From CAZKGE01 sp964541695 (GTDB lineage: Bacteria > Bacillota > Clostridia > Christensenellales > CAG-138): 26,432 nt of DNA. The position numbers and the translations under genes were made by a program. The notes under the pieces are model-generated. The model was not told where the DNA came from. It saw only the letters and a program-made list of their open reading frames with translations, and made no database searches. Shown here piece by piece: positions 14,835 through 22,489 of the stretch. How positions within the stretch are numbered: position 1 is the stretch's first letter; the number at the start of each line of letters is the position of its first letter. The stretch is from positions 1-26,432 of the forward strand of contig CAZIRB010000023.1 of NCBI GenBank assembly GCA_964541695.1. The letters run 5' to 3'.

Positions 14835-15665
14835 ATGTTTACGCTGGACGATTTATTGCGTGCGGACCGGCGGCCATCTCCGTACGAGCCGGGCGCGGAG
14901 CTCTGGAACGATCCGCATATTGCAAAGATGATGCTGGAAACGCACCTTTCCCCGGACACCGACTCCGCAAGCTACAGGCCCGAAACAATCCAGGCAATCT
15001 GCGCGTATCTGGTCCGGGCCATGGAGCTGAAAACAGGCGGCGCGATCGCGGACCTTGGCTGCGGCCCGGGGCTGTATTGCGAAAAGCTGGCCGGGCTGGG
15101 ATTTTGCCCGACCGGAATCGACCGGTCGGAAAACTCCATCCGCTACGCGAAAGGCCGGGACAGCGGCAGCCGCTACGTTCTGGACAGCTACCTAAACCCG
15201 TTCGGAACGGAACTGTTTGACGCGGCCCTGCTGATCTGGCACGATTACGGCGTGCTCAGCCCGGAAAACCGGGAAACCCTGCTCGAAAACGTCCGCACCG
15301 CCCTCAAGCCGGGCGGCCGCTTTGCGCTGGACGTTCCGAGCCTATCCGCGTTCCGGGACAGGATGAACCACGCGGCGCCCAAGTGGTATGCCGCCGAATC
15401 GGGCTTCTGGCGGCCGCACAAGCACGTTGTTCTGGAGCGGACGTTTGTCTATCCGGATGTGTCTTCGGCCTGTGATTGCGTGACCGTATTCGACGCGGGT
15501 GGTGCAACGCGGTACCACATCTTCCAGACCTACTTTTCGCCGGAATCGATCCGCGCCGAGCTCGAGCAAAGCGGCTTCCGGGTCGAGGCGGTGCTGTCGA
15601 ACCTGTGCGGCGAGGCCTATCACGACGGCTCGCCCGCGATCGGCGTCATCTGCAAAAAACCCTGA
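14835..15665 (+). CDS. Class I SAM-dependent methyltransferase
   Basis: This is a cytoplasmic methyltransferase of Rossmann fold, 276 residues from ATG 14835 (GAAAGGA just upstream). The SAM-binding motif I is IADLGCGPGLY (71-81), followed by the acidic turn TGIDRSENSIRYA and a motif IV-like region DAALLIWHDYGVLSP. The N-terminal segment DPHIAKMMLETHLSPDT is shared by a group of stand-alone clostridial methyltransferases of unknown substrate. A longer frame to 14757 crosses the leader terminator and is rejected. It lies between the HPr gene and the convergent amidohydrolase operon; no functional link to either is evident apart from location. The substrate cannot be assigned. Confidence 0.87.
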   Translation: MFTLDDLLRADRRPSPYEPGAELWNDPHIAKMMLETHLSPDTDSASYRPETIQAICAYLVRAMELKTGGAIADLGCGPGLYCEKLAGLGFCPTGIDRSENSIRYAKGRDSGSRYVLDSYLNPFGTELFDAALLIWHDYGVLSPENRETLLENVRTALKPGGRFALDVPSLSAFRDRMNHAAPKWYAAESGFWRPHKHVVLERTFVYPDVSSACDCVTVFDAGGATRYHIFQTYFSPESIRAELEQSGFRVEAVLSNLCGEAYHDGSPAIGVICKKP

Positions 15666-15705
15666 CGGACCGGGCGGGCCGGCCTCATGCAAAACCGGCA
15701 AAATA

Positions 15706-15737
15706 AAGGGCGGGCGGCCAATCGGCCGCCCGCCCTT
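15706..15737. terminator. Bidirectional intrinsic terminator
   Basis: Arms AAGGGCGGGCGGCC/GGCCGCCCGCCCTT with a four-base loop. On the minus strand TTTATTTTG follows, closing the PTS-amidohydrolase operon just past gene A. On the plus strand it can also end the convergent methyltransferase transcript. Confidence 0.85.
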
Positions 15738-15763
15738 CTAATACGGTCGAGCAAGGTCCAACC

Positions 15764-16483
15764 TCACTCGAATTTCAGCCCCAGCAGCCGGATGATGTTG
15801 CCGCCCATGATCATCTCCCGGATCTTTTCATCGTCCGTCGCCTTGCGCACGAGCTCGATCGACAGCTCGAACTTGCCCCAGCTCGCGTCGGTCCCCATCA
15901 GGATCTTGGCGGGGTCCATCTCGTTGACCGCGCGCTTTAACACGTTGATGCTCACGCCCGCCGTGTCGACATAGATGTTCTCGTAGCGGTTGGCCGCGCG
16001 GATGGCGCCGTCGACGGCGTCCGGCTGGCCGATGTGCGCGAGGATCAGATTGACATGCGGGAAGGTCCTCGCCATCTCCTCGAACTTGCCCGGCAGATTG
16101 AATATGTCGGACTCGCCGTGGCAGAGCACGGGCTTTTTATAATGGTCGCAGATCTCGAATATCGGATCGACGATCTGATGGCGGTCGAGCGCGTAGCCGT
16201 GCCGCAGCGTGTTCAGTTTCAGGCCGTACATGTTGAGGTCCCGAAAGCAGCGCACGAGCTCGTCCTCGGCCGAATACAGCCACGGGTTCACCACCGCGTA
16301 CCCGAATATGCGGTTCGGGTGCGCCTTCTGCGCGGCCGCGACATAGTCGTTGTCGATCTGCTCCGGGTGCGTCGTGGCGACGCAGCCGTCCACGCCCGCC
16401 TTGTCCATCCAGCTGATCAGCGTCTCGGTCGGGAAGCTCTCGCCCTTCCGGAAACCCAGATGGTTATGCGAATCAATGATCAT
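15764..16483 (-). CDS. Amidohydrolase-2 family protein A (complete metal site)
   Basis: This is a 239-residue TIM-barrel metal-dependent hydrolase or decarboxylase of the amidohydrolase-2 family. It is the only one of six paralogues with every expected ligand: DSHNH with His6 and His8, His122 (CHGESD), His150 (AHIGQP) and Asp199 (GTDASWG). It is therefore the best candidate for real catalysis. It is shorter than typical family members such as ACMSD (around 330). Its ATG overlaps the stop of B by four bases (ATGA) and it ends the eight-gene PTS operon, followed by a terminator. The reaction is unknown; hydrolysis of a lactone or amide, or a decarboxylation, are family precedents. Confidence 0.9.
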   Translation of the reverse strand: MIIDSHNHLGFRKGESFPTETLISWMDKAGVDGCVATTHPEQIDNDYVAAAQKAHPNRIFGYAVVNPWLYSAEDELVRCFRDLNMYGLKLNTLRHGYALDRHQIVDPIFEICDHYKKPVLCHGESDIFNLPGKFEEMARTFPHVNLILAHIGQPDAVDGAIRAANRYENIYVDTAGVSINVLKRAVNEMDPAKILMGTDASWGKFELSIELVRKATDDEKIREMIMGGNIIRLLGLKFE

Positions 16484-17199
16484 TTCTGCGCTCTCCCCAG
16501 TAGTCGTTCGGCGTTGCCGTAAAGTATCGCCGCAAGGGCCGCCGGGTCCGACGTCTCGCCCCGTATCTTGAGCAGCTCGAGATCGTAGTCGCCGTACGGC
16601 ATGTCGGTGCCCAGCAGAATCTTTTGGTACCCCGCGTCGGACAGCTGCTTCTTGATGTTGACCGCGAACACCGTCGACGTCTCGAGGTACAGGTTGTCGT
16701 TGCGCGCGGCGGCGCTAATGGCGGCCTTGGCCTCGTACATCTGCCCGCTGTGCGCCATCACGAGGTCCACGTTCGGGAAGGTTTTGGCCATCTCCTCGAA
16801 CATGTTGGGGCTGCTGAGCACGTTCGCCGCACCGTACCCGATGACGGGCACGCCGTGCGCTTCCGCGATTTGAAACAGCGGGTCGAGTATCATGTGGTTG
16901 TCGAAGCTGAAGCCGTGCCGCTGCGGATGGAGCTTCAATCCGCGAAGCCCCAGCTCCGTCAGGCAGTACTCGAGCTGCTTTTCCGCGTCTTCGGCCCAGG
17001 GGTTGACCGTGGCAAAGCCGATCAGCCGGTCCGGATACCGCTTTACGCTCTCGGCGACGTACTCGTTGTTGATGCTCTCCGGGAAGCTGAATACGACGGC
17101 CCGGTCGATCTTGCCCTCGTCCATCCGCTCGATGAGCTGCTCCGCCGAAAAATCCAGGCCCTTTTTTCTGCCGATGTGGTTGTGAAAATCCAGGATCAA
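16480..17199 (-). CDS. Amidohydrolase-2 family protein B (one metal ligand replaced)
   Basis: This is a 239-residue amidohydrolase-2 family barrel. The HxH motif is intact (DFHNH, His6 and His8), with His150 (AHSGQM) and Asp199 (GTDMPYG), but the third histidine is Tyr122 (GYGAAN). Sequence style groups it with D and D' (HGFxxx region, the Y-G-A segment, and the closing pattern Y-D/E-LELLKIR). The start is a TTG at 17199 with AGGAGG six bases upstream. The stop overlaps the A start by four bases, so B and A form a coupled pair. A 51-base gap separates it from gene C upstream. It may be catalytic with an altered site or a partner of A. Confidence 0.9.
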   Translation of the reverse strand: MILDFHNHIGRKKGLDFSAEQLIERMDEGKIDRAVVFSFPESINNEYVAESVKRYPDRLIGFATVNPWAEDAEKQLEYCLTELGLRGLKLHPQRHGFSFDNHMILDPLFQIAEAHGVPVIGYGAANVLSSPNMFEEMAKTFPNVDLVMAHSGQMYEAKAAISAAARNDNLYLETSTVFAVNIKKQLSDAGYQKILLGTDMPYGDYDLELLKIRGETSDPAALAAILYGNAERLLGRAQK

Positions 17200-17250
17200 A
17201 GCAAGCCTCCTATCCGGTCCGGCCCGGCAAAGCCGCCCGAACCTTTGCCG

Positions 17251-17961
17251 TTACAGCGAAAGCACCTTCGCCACGTTGCCGCCGAGCACCTTTTCAAGGT
17301 CCGGCTCTTTTTTGATCACGTACTTGAGCTTTTCGATCTCCTGCTTCATCGAGACGAACGGCGCGTCTGTGCTCAGCATGATCTTCCCCGCTCCGACCGT
17401 GTCGTAGGCCTTTTTGATCGCCGGCGCGAACGAGCAGGCCGAGCCGAGGAACACGTTGTCGTACTGCTTGGCCAGCGCGATCGCGCGGTCGACCATGTAC
17501 GGCACGCCCATGTGGTACAGAAGGATCGGCACCTCGGGGAACGTCCTGGCCATCTCGCCCCATTTATCGGGAATTGAGAACAGGTCGGACATGTTGTGCA
17601 CGACCGCCATGCCCTTGTACGTCCTGCACAGCTCGAAGAAGGGGTCCACGACGCTGTGCCGGTCGGCGGAATAGCCGAAGCGGATCGCGTTCATCTTGAT
17701 GCCGTGGAAGTGATAGTCGCGCAGGCATTTCTCAAGCTCCTGCTCGCCCTCGATGTCCCAAGGGTTGATGACGGCAAAGCCGAACACCTTGTCCGGGTGC
17801 TTATTGCAGCAATCGTAGATATACTCGTTGTCGATGGTCTCAAGCTGCGAGCAGATCATGCCCTTATCTACGCCGGAGGCCTGCATCATGTCGAGAACCT
17901 CCTCGACGTAGCATACGCTGCCCTTGCGCTTGCCGATGTGGGAAAGCATATCGATGATCAT
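17251..17961 (-). CDS. Amidohydrolase-2 family protein C (first HxH histidine lost)
   Basis: This is a 236-residue amidohydrolase-2 barrel of the A/C type. The metal motif reads DMLSH, so position 6 is Leu but His8, His122 (VHNMSD), His150 (YHMGVP) and Asp199 (STDAPF) are kept. It is the sister of C' (both have FGxSADRHS, SDLFSxPxKW and SMKQE). I chose ATG 17961 because AGGTGA precedes it and all paralogues start MI-I/V/L-D. A GTG at 17970 would overlap the D stop by four bases and is possible. In both cases it is tightly coupled to D. Whether it still binds metal is uncertain. Confidence 0.88.
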   Translation of the reverse strand: MIIDMLSHIGKRKGSVCYVEEVLDMMQASGVDKGMICSQLETIDNEYIYDCCNKHPDKVFGFAVINPWDIEGEQELEKCLRDYHFHGIKMNAIRFGYSADRHSVVDPFFELCRTYKGMAVVHNMSDLFSIPDKWGEMARTFPEVPILLYHMGVPYMVDRAIALAKQYDNVFLGSACSFAPAIKKAYDTVGAGKIMLSTDAPFVSMKQEIEKLKYVIKKEPDLEKVLGGNVAKVLSL

Positions 17962-17966
17962 AGCTG

Positions 17967-18692
17967 TCACCTACCCTCAATTCCAAAGATTCTGGCCGCG
18001 TTCTTGCCGAGCACCTGCGCCACGGTTTCCGGATCGCTCGACGCGTCCCGGATCTTCTGGATCTCCAGCTCGAAATAGCCCCATTCCGGCGTGGCCGTGC
18101 CCATCACGGTCCGCCCGGCGCCCGCGTTCTTGAGCGCGCGCGTGACGTTGGACGTCATGCAGCCGGACGTGTCGAGATAGACGTTCGGGCAGCGCTGGGC
18201 GACGCTTGCGGCGCTGGACGCGTCGTACGTAAAGCCCATGGCGCCCAGTATGATGGACACGTCCGGGAAATCGCGCGCGATCGGCTCGAACAGGATCGGC
18301 GTGGAGAACACCTCCGCGCCGCCGTAGCACCAGAGCGGCACACGGTACTTCTGGCAGAGCCTGACGAGCGGATAGACGATCTCGTGCTCGCTCAGCGCGA
18401 ACCCGTGCCGAACGGGATCGAGGCGCAGGCCACGGAAGCCGCGGTTCTTGAGCGCGTCCTCGAGGTCCTCCTCCGCGCCGTCCGCCCACGGGTTGACCGT
18501 GTACAGGCCGATCAGGCGGTCCGGGTATTTCTTCATGGCTTGCTCGACATAGGCGTTGTCGAGGCTCTCCGCGTAGCAGAACACGACGGCCTTGTCGACG
18601 CCGGCCGCGTCCATCTGCGCAATCAGCGATTCCGCCGAAACGAATTCCTTATATTTGTGATGACCGATCGTGTTGTGGATGTCGATGATCAT
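17967..18692 (-). CDS. Amidohydrolase-2 family protein D (metal ligands lost, probable pseudoenzyme)
   Basis: This is a 241-residue amidohydrolase-2 barrel. The ligand positions read His6, Thr8, Tyr123, Ala151 and Ala200, so only the first histidine survives. It is the sister of D' in the GRE operon. GGAGG lies before the ATG at 18692, which overlaps the PTS IIA stop by four bases (ATGA). The N-terminal region HHKYKEF is basic. Placing it between the PTS IIA and C suggests one co-regulated complex or pathway. The fold is retained across two operons despite loss of the metal site, which argues for selection as a partner protein. Confidence 0.89.
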   Translation of the reverse strand: MIIDIHNTIGHHKYKEFVSAESLIAQMDAAGVDKAVVFCYAESLDNAYVEQAMKKYPDRLIGLYTVNPWADGAEEDLEDALKNRGFRGLRLDPVRHGFALSEHEIVYPLVRLCQKYRVPLWCYGGAEVFSTPILFEPIARDFPDVSIILGAMGFTYDASSAASVAQRCPNVYLDTSGCMTSNVTRALKNAGAGRTVMGTATPEWGYFELEIQKIRDASSDPETVAQVLGKNAARIFGIEGR

Positions 18693-19030
18693 TGTTCCGT
18701 TCCTCCAGACAATCTAGCGTTCACGATGCACTTGAGCAGGTCCCTCTCCGACGTCGCCACCATCAAAAGGTCCATGGCGTGGAGAATGATGATGCTGAAC
18801 GGCACCTCGTTGCCGTTGAGCTGATAGGCCATCAGCTTCGTAAACTGCGCGCTGTGCGCCTGCTGCAGGAATTGCTCGCCCTCGTCCAGCGCGGCCTTGG
18901 CGCTTTCGTAGTCCTCCTTGAGCACATGCTCGAGGGCCTCGAACACGTGCGCGCGGCCCTCGCCGGCGTTGGCGATGATCTCCATGCAGGTCTGTTCGAT
19001 GTATTCCGCAATGTCGACTTTGTTTTCCAT
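18689..19030 (-). CDS. PTS lactose/cellobiose-family EIIA
   Basis: This cytoplasmic phosphotransfer protein takes phosphate from HPr and gives it to EIIB. The 113-residue all-helical protein has the family start MEIIANAGEGRAH and the active-site region ILHAMDLLM, with His84 as the phosphorylated histidine and Asp87 as the conserved metal-binding aspartate of the trimer. The usual HAQDHLM is altered to HAMDLLM. AAAGGA precedes the ATG. It follows the SIS gene by 37 bases and overlaps amidohydrolase D by four bases, so PTS and amidohydrolase genes clearly belong to one operon. Confidence 0.93.
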   Translation of the reverse strand: MENKVDIAEYIEQTCMEIIANAGEGRAHVFEALEHVLKEDYESAKAALDEGEQFLQQAHSAQFTKLMAYQLNGNEVPFSIIILHAMDLLMVATSERDLLKCIVNARLSGGTEQ

Positions 19031-19067
19031 GCGTTTTTTCCTTTCGCGGCGCTTACGCGGCCGGAAG

Positions 19068-20078
19068 CTATCTGCTCCAGCCCTCGCCGAGGATGTATGC
19101 CATCAAAAAGTTCATGCAGACGGTCTGCACGACGGGCGCGAGGCTCTCCCGGAACGCGGGATGCCTGAGCACCGCCGTGGACGCGTTGGCCTCGACCGAA
19201 TCGTTCGCGGTGAGAATAATGGCCCGGCCGCCCTTCTGCATGATCGTGTTGTACATGCGGACCTCGACCTCGGCCGTAAACTCGGGCACGAACAAAATCT
19301 CCGTGTACGAGGGATCTACGGACAGCACCCAGTCGTGCGCGTAATCGGCAAGCATGATCGAAGCCGTCTTGGCCTTGGGGCCCTCGCGGAATATGAGTCC
19401 GCCCTGCAGCGCCGCCGCCATCGAGGGGCCGTCGGCCAGAAAATCGTACATGTCGGCGCCCTTGGTCATCTCGTAGAGCGGCACGGTGTACGCGTCGTAA
19501 CCGGCGATGTACCCGTCCACCCAATCCACGACTTTGTACAGCTCCGTTTTCAGCGCGCCCATGTCGTCGCCGGCGATGACGTGCGAAACAATGTTCAGAA
19601 TGATAATAGAATGCAGGTAACTCCTGTTGGCAAAGAACGTCTCAGTCTCCGCAAACATCGGCAGCTTGATGCCGCTCAGGCCGTCCAGCCGGCTCCCCTC
19701 CTTGTTGCAGATGCCCGCCACGACCGCGCGGCCCTGGAGTTTGTCGATCAATTCGGCAAGCTCCCAGGATTTGCCGGACTGCGAGATGCCGATGACAAGC
19801 GTGTCCTTGTCGACCTGCTCGCTCTGGTACCGCGCCGCCTCAAAGCCGTTGAGCACGAGCGCGGGCACGCCCTTCTGCGTCAGATAGCCAACGACAGAGT
19901 GCGCCGCGTAGTAGGAGCTGCCCATGCCGGCCAGCACGACCTTTTTGATCTTGCCCGCCTTGGCGAGCGCCTCGATCTGGGCAAGCCCAGGCACCTGACC
20001 GCCGAAATACCGGTCCAGGCATCCTCTCAGGTACCGGCCCTCCGATACGATCTCCTCAATAAACGCATTCTTTATCAT
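19068..20078 (-). CDS. SIS-domain sugar-phosphate isomerase/deglycase (GlmS-C/FrlB-like)
   Basis: This is a 336-residue protein with two SIS domains, a fold that binds phosphosugars. The first has GMGSSYYAAH (51-60) and ISQSGKSWE (98-106), matching the phosphate-binding SQSG loop. The second includes ADGPSMAAALQGG and LTANDS. This layout is shared by the isomerase half of GlmS, AgaS and the fructoselysine/glucoselysine-6-phosphate deglycases. The neighbouring PTS would deliver a 6-phosphate substrate, so it likely isomerises, deaminates or deglycates the imported phospho-compound. AAGGAG precedes the ATG. It does not carry a glutaminase domain. The precise reaction is open. Confidence 0.9.
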   Translation of the reverse strand: MIKNAFIEEIVSEGRYLRGCLDRYFGGQVPGLAQIEALAKAGKIKKVVLAGMGSSYYAAHSVVGYLTQKGVPALVLNGFEAARYQSEQVDKDTLVIGISQSGKSWELAELIDKLQGRAVVAGICNKEGSRLDGLSGIKLPMFAETETFFANRSYLHSIIILNIVSHVIAGDDMGALKTELYKVVDWVDGYIAGYDAYTVPLYEMTKGADMYDFLADGPSMAAALQGGLIFREGPKAKTASIMLADYAHDWVLSVDPSYTEILFVPEFTAEVEVRMYNTIMQKGGRAIILTANDSVEANASTAVLRHPAFRESLAPVVQTVCMNFLMAYILGEGWSR

Positions 20079-20136
20079 GATGTCTCCTTATTCACTTTCA
20101 ATCGTTTTCCAGGCGGTGTTTTGTGCACTTCGGCCA

Positions 20137-20442
20137 TTAAAGCATGTCCAATACCTGCTTTAGTATGGCGTCGCCCTTGACGAGCCCGTACTCGTACATG
20201 CCGATATCCGCGATTTTTACGTTGTACTGCGCAAGATACTTGCGAATGTCGGCGGCCTGGCCGCGGACTTGCGGCGCCAGCAGCACGACGTCCACCGCGC
20301 CGAAGTCCTGATCCTTAAAGTTCAAGCTCGGCTGGCAATGCACGTCCACCTCGACGCCCTGCGCTTCGGCCGCCTTTGCGATGCTTTTCACGATCAGACT
20401 CGAGGACATGCCGGCCGCGCACAGAATGACTATCCTAACCAT
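20137..20442 (-). CDS. PTS lactose/cellobiose-family EIIB
   Basis: This EIIB protein of about 101 residues accepts phosphate on a cysteine. ILCAAGMSSSL near the N-terminus has the phosphocysteine Cys8, followed by the P-loop-like AAGMSSS. The segment LLAPQVRGQ matches the family's LLGPQV-R turn. I start it at ATG 20442, where AAGGGGAG is properly placed; the frame also allows an ATG seven codons upstream, but that would use the ribosome site as code. It sits between IIC and the SIS gene, separated from IIC by a 110-base gap with a strong hairpin. Confidence 0.93.
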   Translation of the reverse strand: MVRIVILCAAGMSSSLIVKSIAKAAEAQGVEVDVHCQPSLNFKDQDFGAVDVVLLAPQVRGQAADIRKYLAQYNVKIADIGMYEYGLVKGDAILKQVLDML

Positions 20443-20487
20443 AGCGCACTCCCCTTTTTTCAATGAATTTGTCGATTACCGCCAGTT

Positions 20488-20525
20488 AATACTTGCACGG
20501 ATCAAGTATGATCCGTGCAAGTATT
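20488..20525 (-). other. Perfect 17-bp hairpin between the IIC and IIB genes
   Basis: AATACTTGCACGGATCA and its exact complement flank a four-base loop. No T-run follows on the minus strand, so it should not terminate strongly. It may protect the 3' end of the IIC message or bind a protein, separating IIC levels from the downstream genes. Confidence 0.65.
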
Positions 20526-20552
20526 CAGTATAACCGATGGACGCTTTTTTGA

Positions 20553-21836
20553 TCAAGCGCCGCGCTCTTCCTCAATGCACTTCTGCTCCCAGACCTTGGC
20601 GAAGGGATACCAGATGATGGCGACGATCACAAGCAGGATCGCCTGCGCCACAACGGCCCTCCAGTCGCCGCCGGTGGAGAGGTACGGCCCGATGAACGGC
20701 GGGATCGACCACGGCGTCTGGACGTATGTGGTGGTGACCAGGCCGAGCTTGGTGATCAGGTAGCCGTACATGCCGCCGAACAGCGTCACGAACACGAACG
20801 GGATGAGGAGAATCGGATTGAGCACGACCGGCACGCCGAACGTGATGGGCTCATTGATGTTGAACAGGCCGGGAGCCAGCTCAACGCGGGCAACTTCCCT
20901 GAGGCGGACGGACTTGGACTTCCAGTAGAACAGCACGAGGGGCAGCGTCATGCCAACGCCGCCGATCATGATCCAGTTGAACACGAACGGCTCGGTGAAG
21001 ATGCGGGTCATGGGCTGGCCGGCAGCAAACGCCGCGGCGTTCTCGGCCACGTTGCTGACGAGGAACGGGTACAGCACGCCCCAGACGGTGAACGAACCGC
21101 CGTGGATGCCGACAAACCAGAGCGCCGCAAGAAGTACGCAGCACAGCAGGATGGCATACCAGGTATCGGTCGCCGACAGCAGCGGGGAGATGATGACGCC
21201 CAGCACGCTGTTGAGGTCGAACTTGAGCACGATGCTGATGAGCCAGAAGAACACCAGCAGGATGGTCATCGGGATCAGGGCCGCGAAGGAAGCGGAGATG
21301 TTCTCCGGCACCTGCTCGGGCATCTTGATCGTGATCTTCTTGTCGCGGCAGAGCCTCATCACTTCGGCGACGACGATTGCGATGATGAATACGCTGAACA
21401 TGCCTCTTGCGCCGAGGTTGCCGGTCGAGATCGTGCCGGCCTCGAGGTTGATCGGCGCGCACACGATCAAAAAGCTCGCGATCGTGACGAGGCTGACCGT
21501 CGTGGGCTCGAGCTTATAGGTCTTGGCAAACTCGGAGCCCAGGCTGATTGCCAGGAACAGGCTCATAAAGCCCATCGTCATGCTGTTGAGCGCGTTCAGG
21601 GCGGGGTTGAGCGGAGAAATCACCTTGGCAATGCTCGGGAAGGGGATGCTCGTGAAGATGAGGGGGATGGACCCGACGATGATCATGGGGATGATGCGGA
21701 TCAGGCCGGACCGGATTGCAGCCATGTGCCGCTGGTTGCCGAATTTGACAAGGGGTGGTGCCAGGTTTTTCTCAACCCACCTGCCGACGGAATCCAGCCA
21801 GCGCCAACTCTTGAGTTTGCTTTCCTGCTTTTCCAT
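20553..21836 (-). CDS. PTS lactose/cellobiose-family EIIC permease
   Basis: This is the membrane channel subunit of a PTS, 427 residues, that translocates and allows phosphorylation of a sugar-like substrate. It has around ten hydrophobic segments, with the family motifs GIHGGS (243-248) and NEPITFGVPVVLNP (from 328). The substrate is not obvious; characterised relatives take cellobiose, chitobiose, lichenan oligomers and similar compounds. I use ATG 21836 with AAGGAG upstream; the frame extends six codons further without a site. It is the first gene of the operon and is followed by IIB, SIS, IIA and four amidohydrolases. Confidence 0.93.
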   Translation of the reverse strand: MEKQESKLKSWRWLDSVGRWVEKNLAPPLVKFGNQRHMAAIRSGLIRIIPMIIVGSIPLIFTSIPFPSIAKVISPLNPALNALNSMTMGFMSLFLAISLGSEFAKTYKLEPTTVSLVTIASFLIVCAPINLEAGTISTGNLGARGMFSVFIIAIVVAEVMRLCRDKKITIKMPEQVPENISASFAALIPMTILLVFFWLISIVLKFDLNSVLGVIISPLLSATDTWYAILLCCVLLAALWFVGIHGGSFTVWGVLYPFLVSNVAENAAAFAAGQPMTRIFTEPFVFNWIMIGGVGMTLPLVLFYWKSKSVRLREVARVELAPGLFNINEPITFGVPVVLNPILLIPFVFVTLFGGMYGYLITKLGLVTTTYVQTPWSIPPFIGPYLSTGGDWRAVVAQAILLVIVAIIWYPFAKVWEQKCIEEERGA

Positions 21837-21950
21837 AGACTTTCTCCTTTTCATAATCTTGCTTTACGCAAGTATTAGACACGATACTGTCATGGTGCGG
21901 TTTGGGCGGTCTGCCGTGCGGACGGCAAAATCGGTTTGTTTCTTTTCTTT

Positions 21951-22003
21951 AATTTCGAACGAATTAGTCCTTTTTCTTGGAACAAAATGTACTATTTCGA
22001 ACC
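21951..22003 (-). promoter_or_regulatory. Operator-like repeats at the start of the PTS transcript
   Basis: On the minus strand the 9-mer GTTCGAAAT is present at 21994-22002 and again at 21952-21960; a third identical copy is at 22162-22170, upstream of the promoter. The first lies within a 29-base element (about 21976-22004) starting just after the predicted transcription start, and it matches the HPr element at 22 of 29 bases. These are strong candidates for DeoR-family repressor binding. Confidence 0.6.
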
Positions 22004-22013
22004 TTGCGAGAGA

Positions 22014-22042
22014 ATTTTACACTTTAGTCATGAAAATGTCAA
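22014..22042 (-). promoter_or_regulatory. Promoter of the PTS-amidohydrolase operon
   Basis: Perfect -35 TTGACA (22037-22042), a 17-base spacer and -10 TAAAAT (22014-22019) on the minus strand. The leader before the IIC gene is about 170 bases. It contains two operator-like copies and small dyads (CTTGC/GCAAG at 21858-21872 and AGTAT/ATACT at 21871-21888). Confidence 0.78.
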
Positions 22043-22208
22043 TATGTTTATCCTGTAATTTATACCAGAAAAGTCTGGCAGTTCCGGCATTCTTGTGTTT
22101 TTGCCCGTAGTATGGCCTTTTGTTCGGTTCATTTTGGGTTTTCTTGTCGCATTTTTGGATGATTTCGAACCAATTCAAGTTTTGTGCACCTGACGCGGGC
22201 ACGCGAAA

Positions 22209-22250
22209 AAACGGCCTGGAGCGGGCGTATACGCCCGCTCCAAGCCGTTT
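22209..22250 (-). terminator. Intrinsic terminator of the DeoR-flavodoxin operon
   Basis: TGGAGCGGGCG-TATA-CGCCCGCTCCA is extended by AACGGC/GCCGTT with one mismatch. On the minus strand a run of six T follows. It lies 240 bases past the flavodoxin gene, the only minus-strand unit it could end, and before the PTS promoter. Confidence 0.8.
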
Positions 22251-22377
22251 CCGTGTCAAACAGCTTCTATCAATACAATTCGACTATAGTTGTGTTTTAA
22301 TGTCTTTAAAGATAAATATATGATTTTTATCGATTGTCGCAAACCGCGGCGGTTCAGGTCCGGGCGCGCGGCGCGAT

Positions 22378-22436
22378 CGCGGATTGCCGGCTGTGGCCGC
22401 GGATTGCGGGCCGTGGACCGCGAATTACGAAGTCCG
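22378..22436. repeat. Short GC-rich tandem repeat past the flavodoxin gene
   Basis: Two 20-base units beginning CGCGGATTGC (22378-22397 and 22398-22417) match at 17 positions, followed by a poorer third copy. The rest of 22251-22489 contains nothing else I can identify. Confidence 0.5.
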
Positions 22437-22489
22437 CGCCGGATTTTTTTGACACGCAGGAAATTTCCGGCCGAAGCCTCGCCCGAAGC

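Noticed and set aside
12278..18692. CRISPR-like or phage tandem array
   Set aside because: The repetition is at the level of diverged protein-coding paralogues, not short direct repeats with spacers; no cas or phage genes are near.
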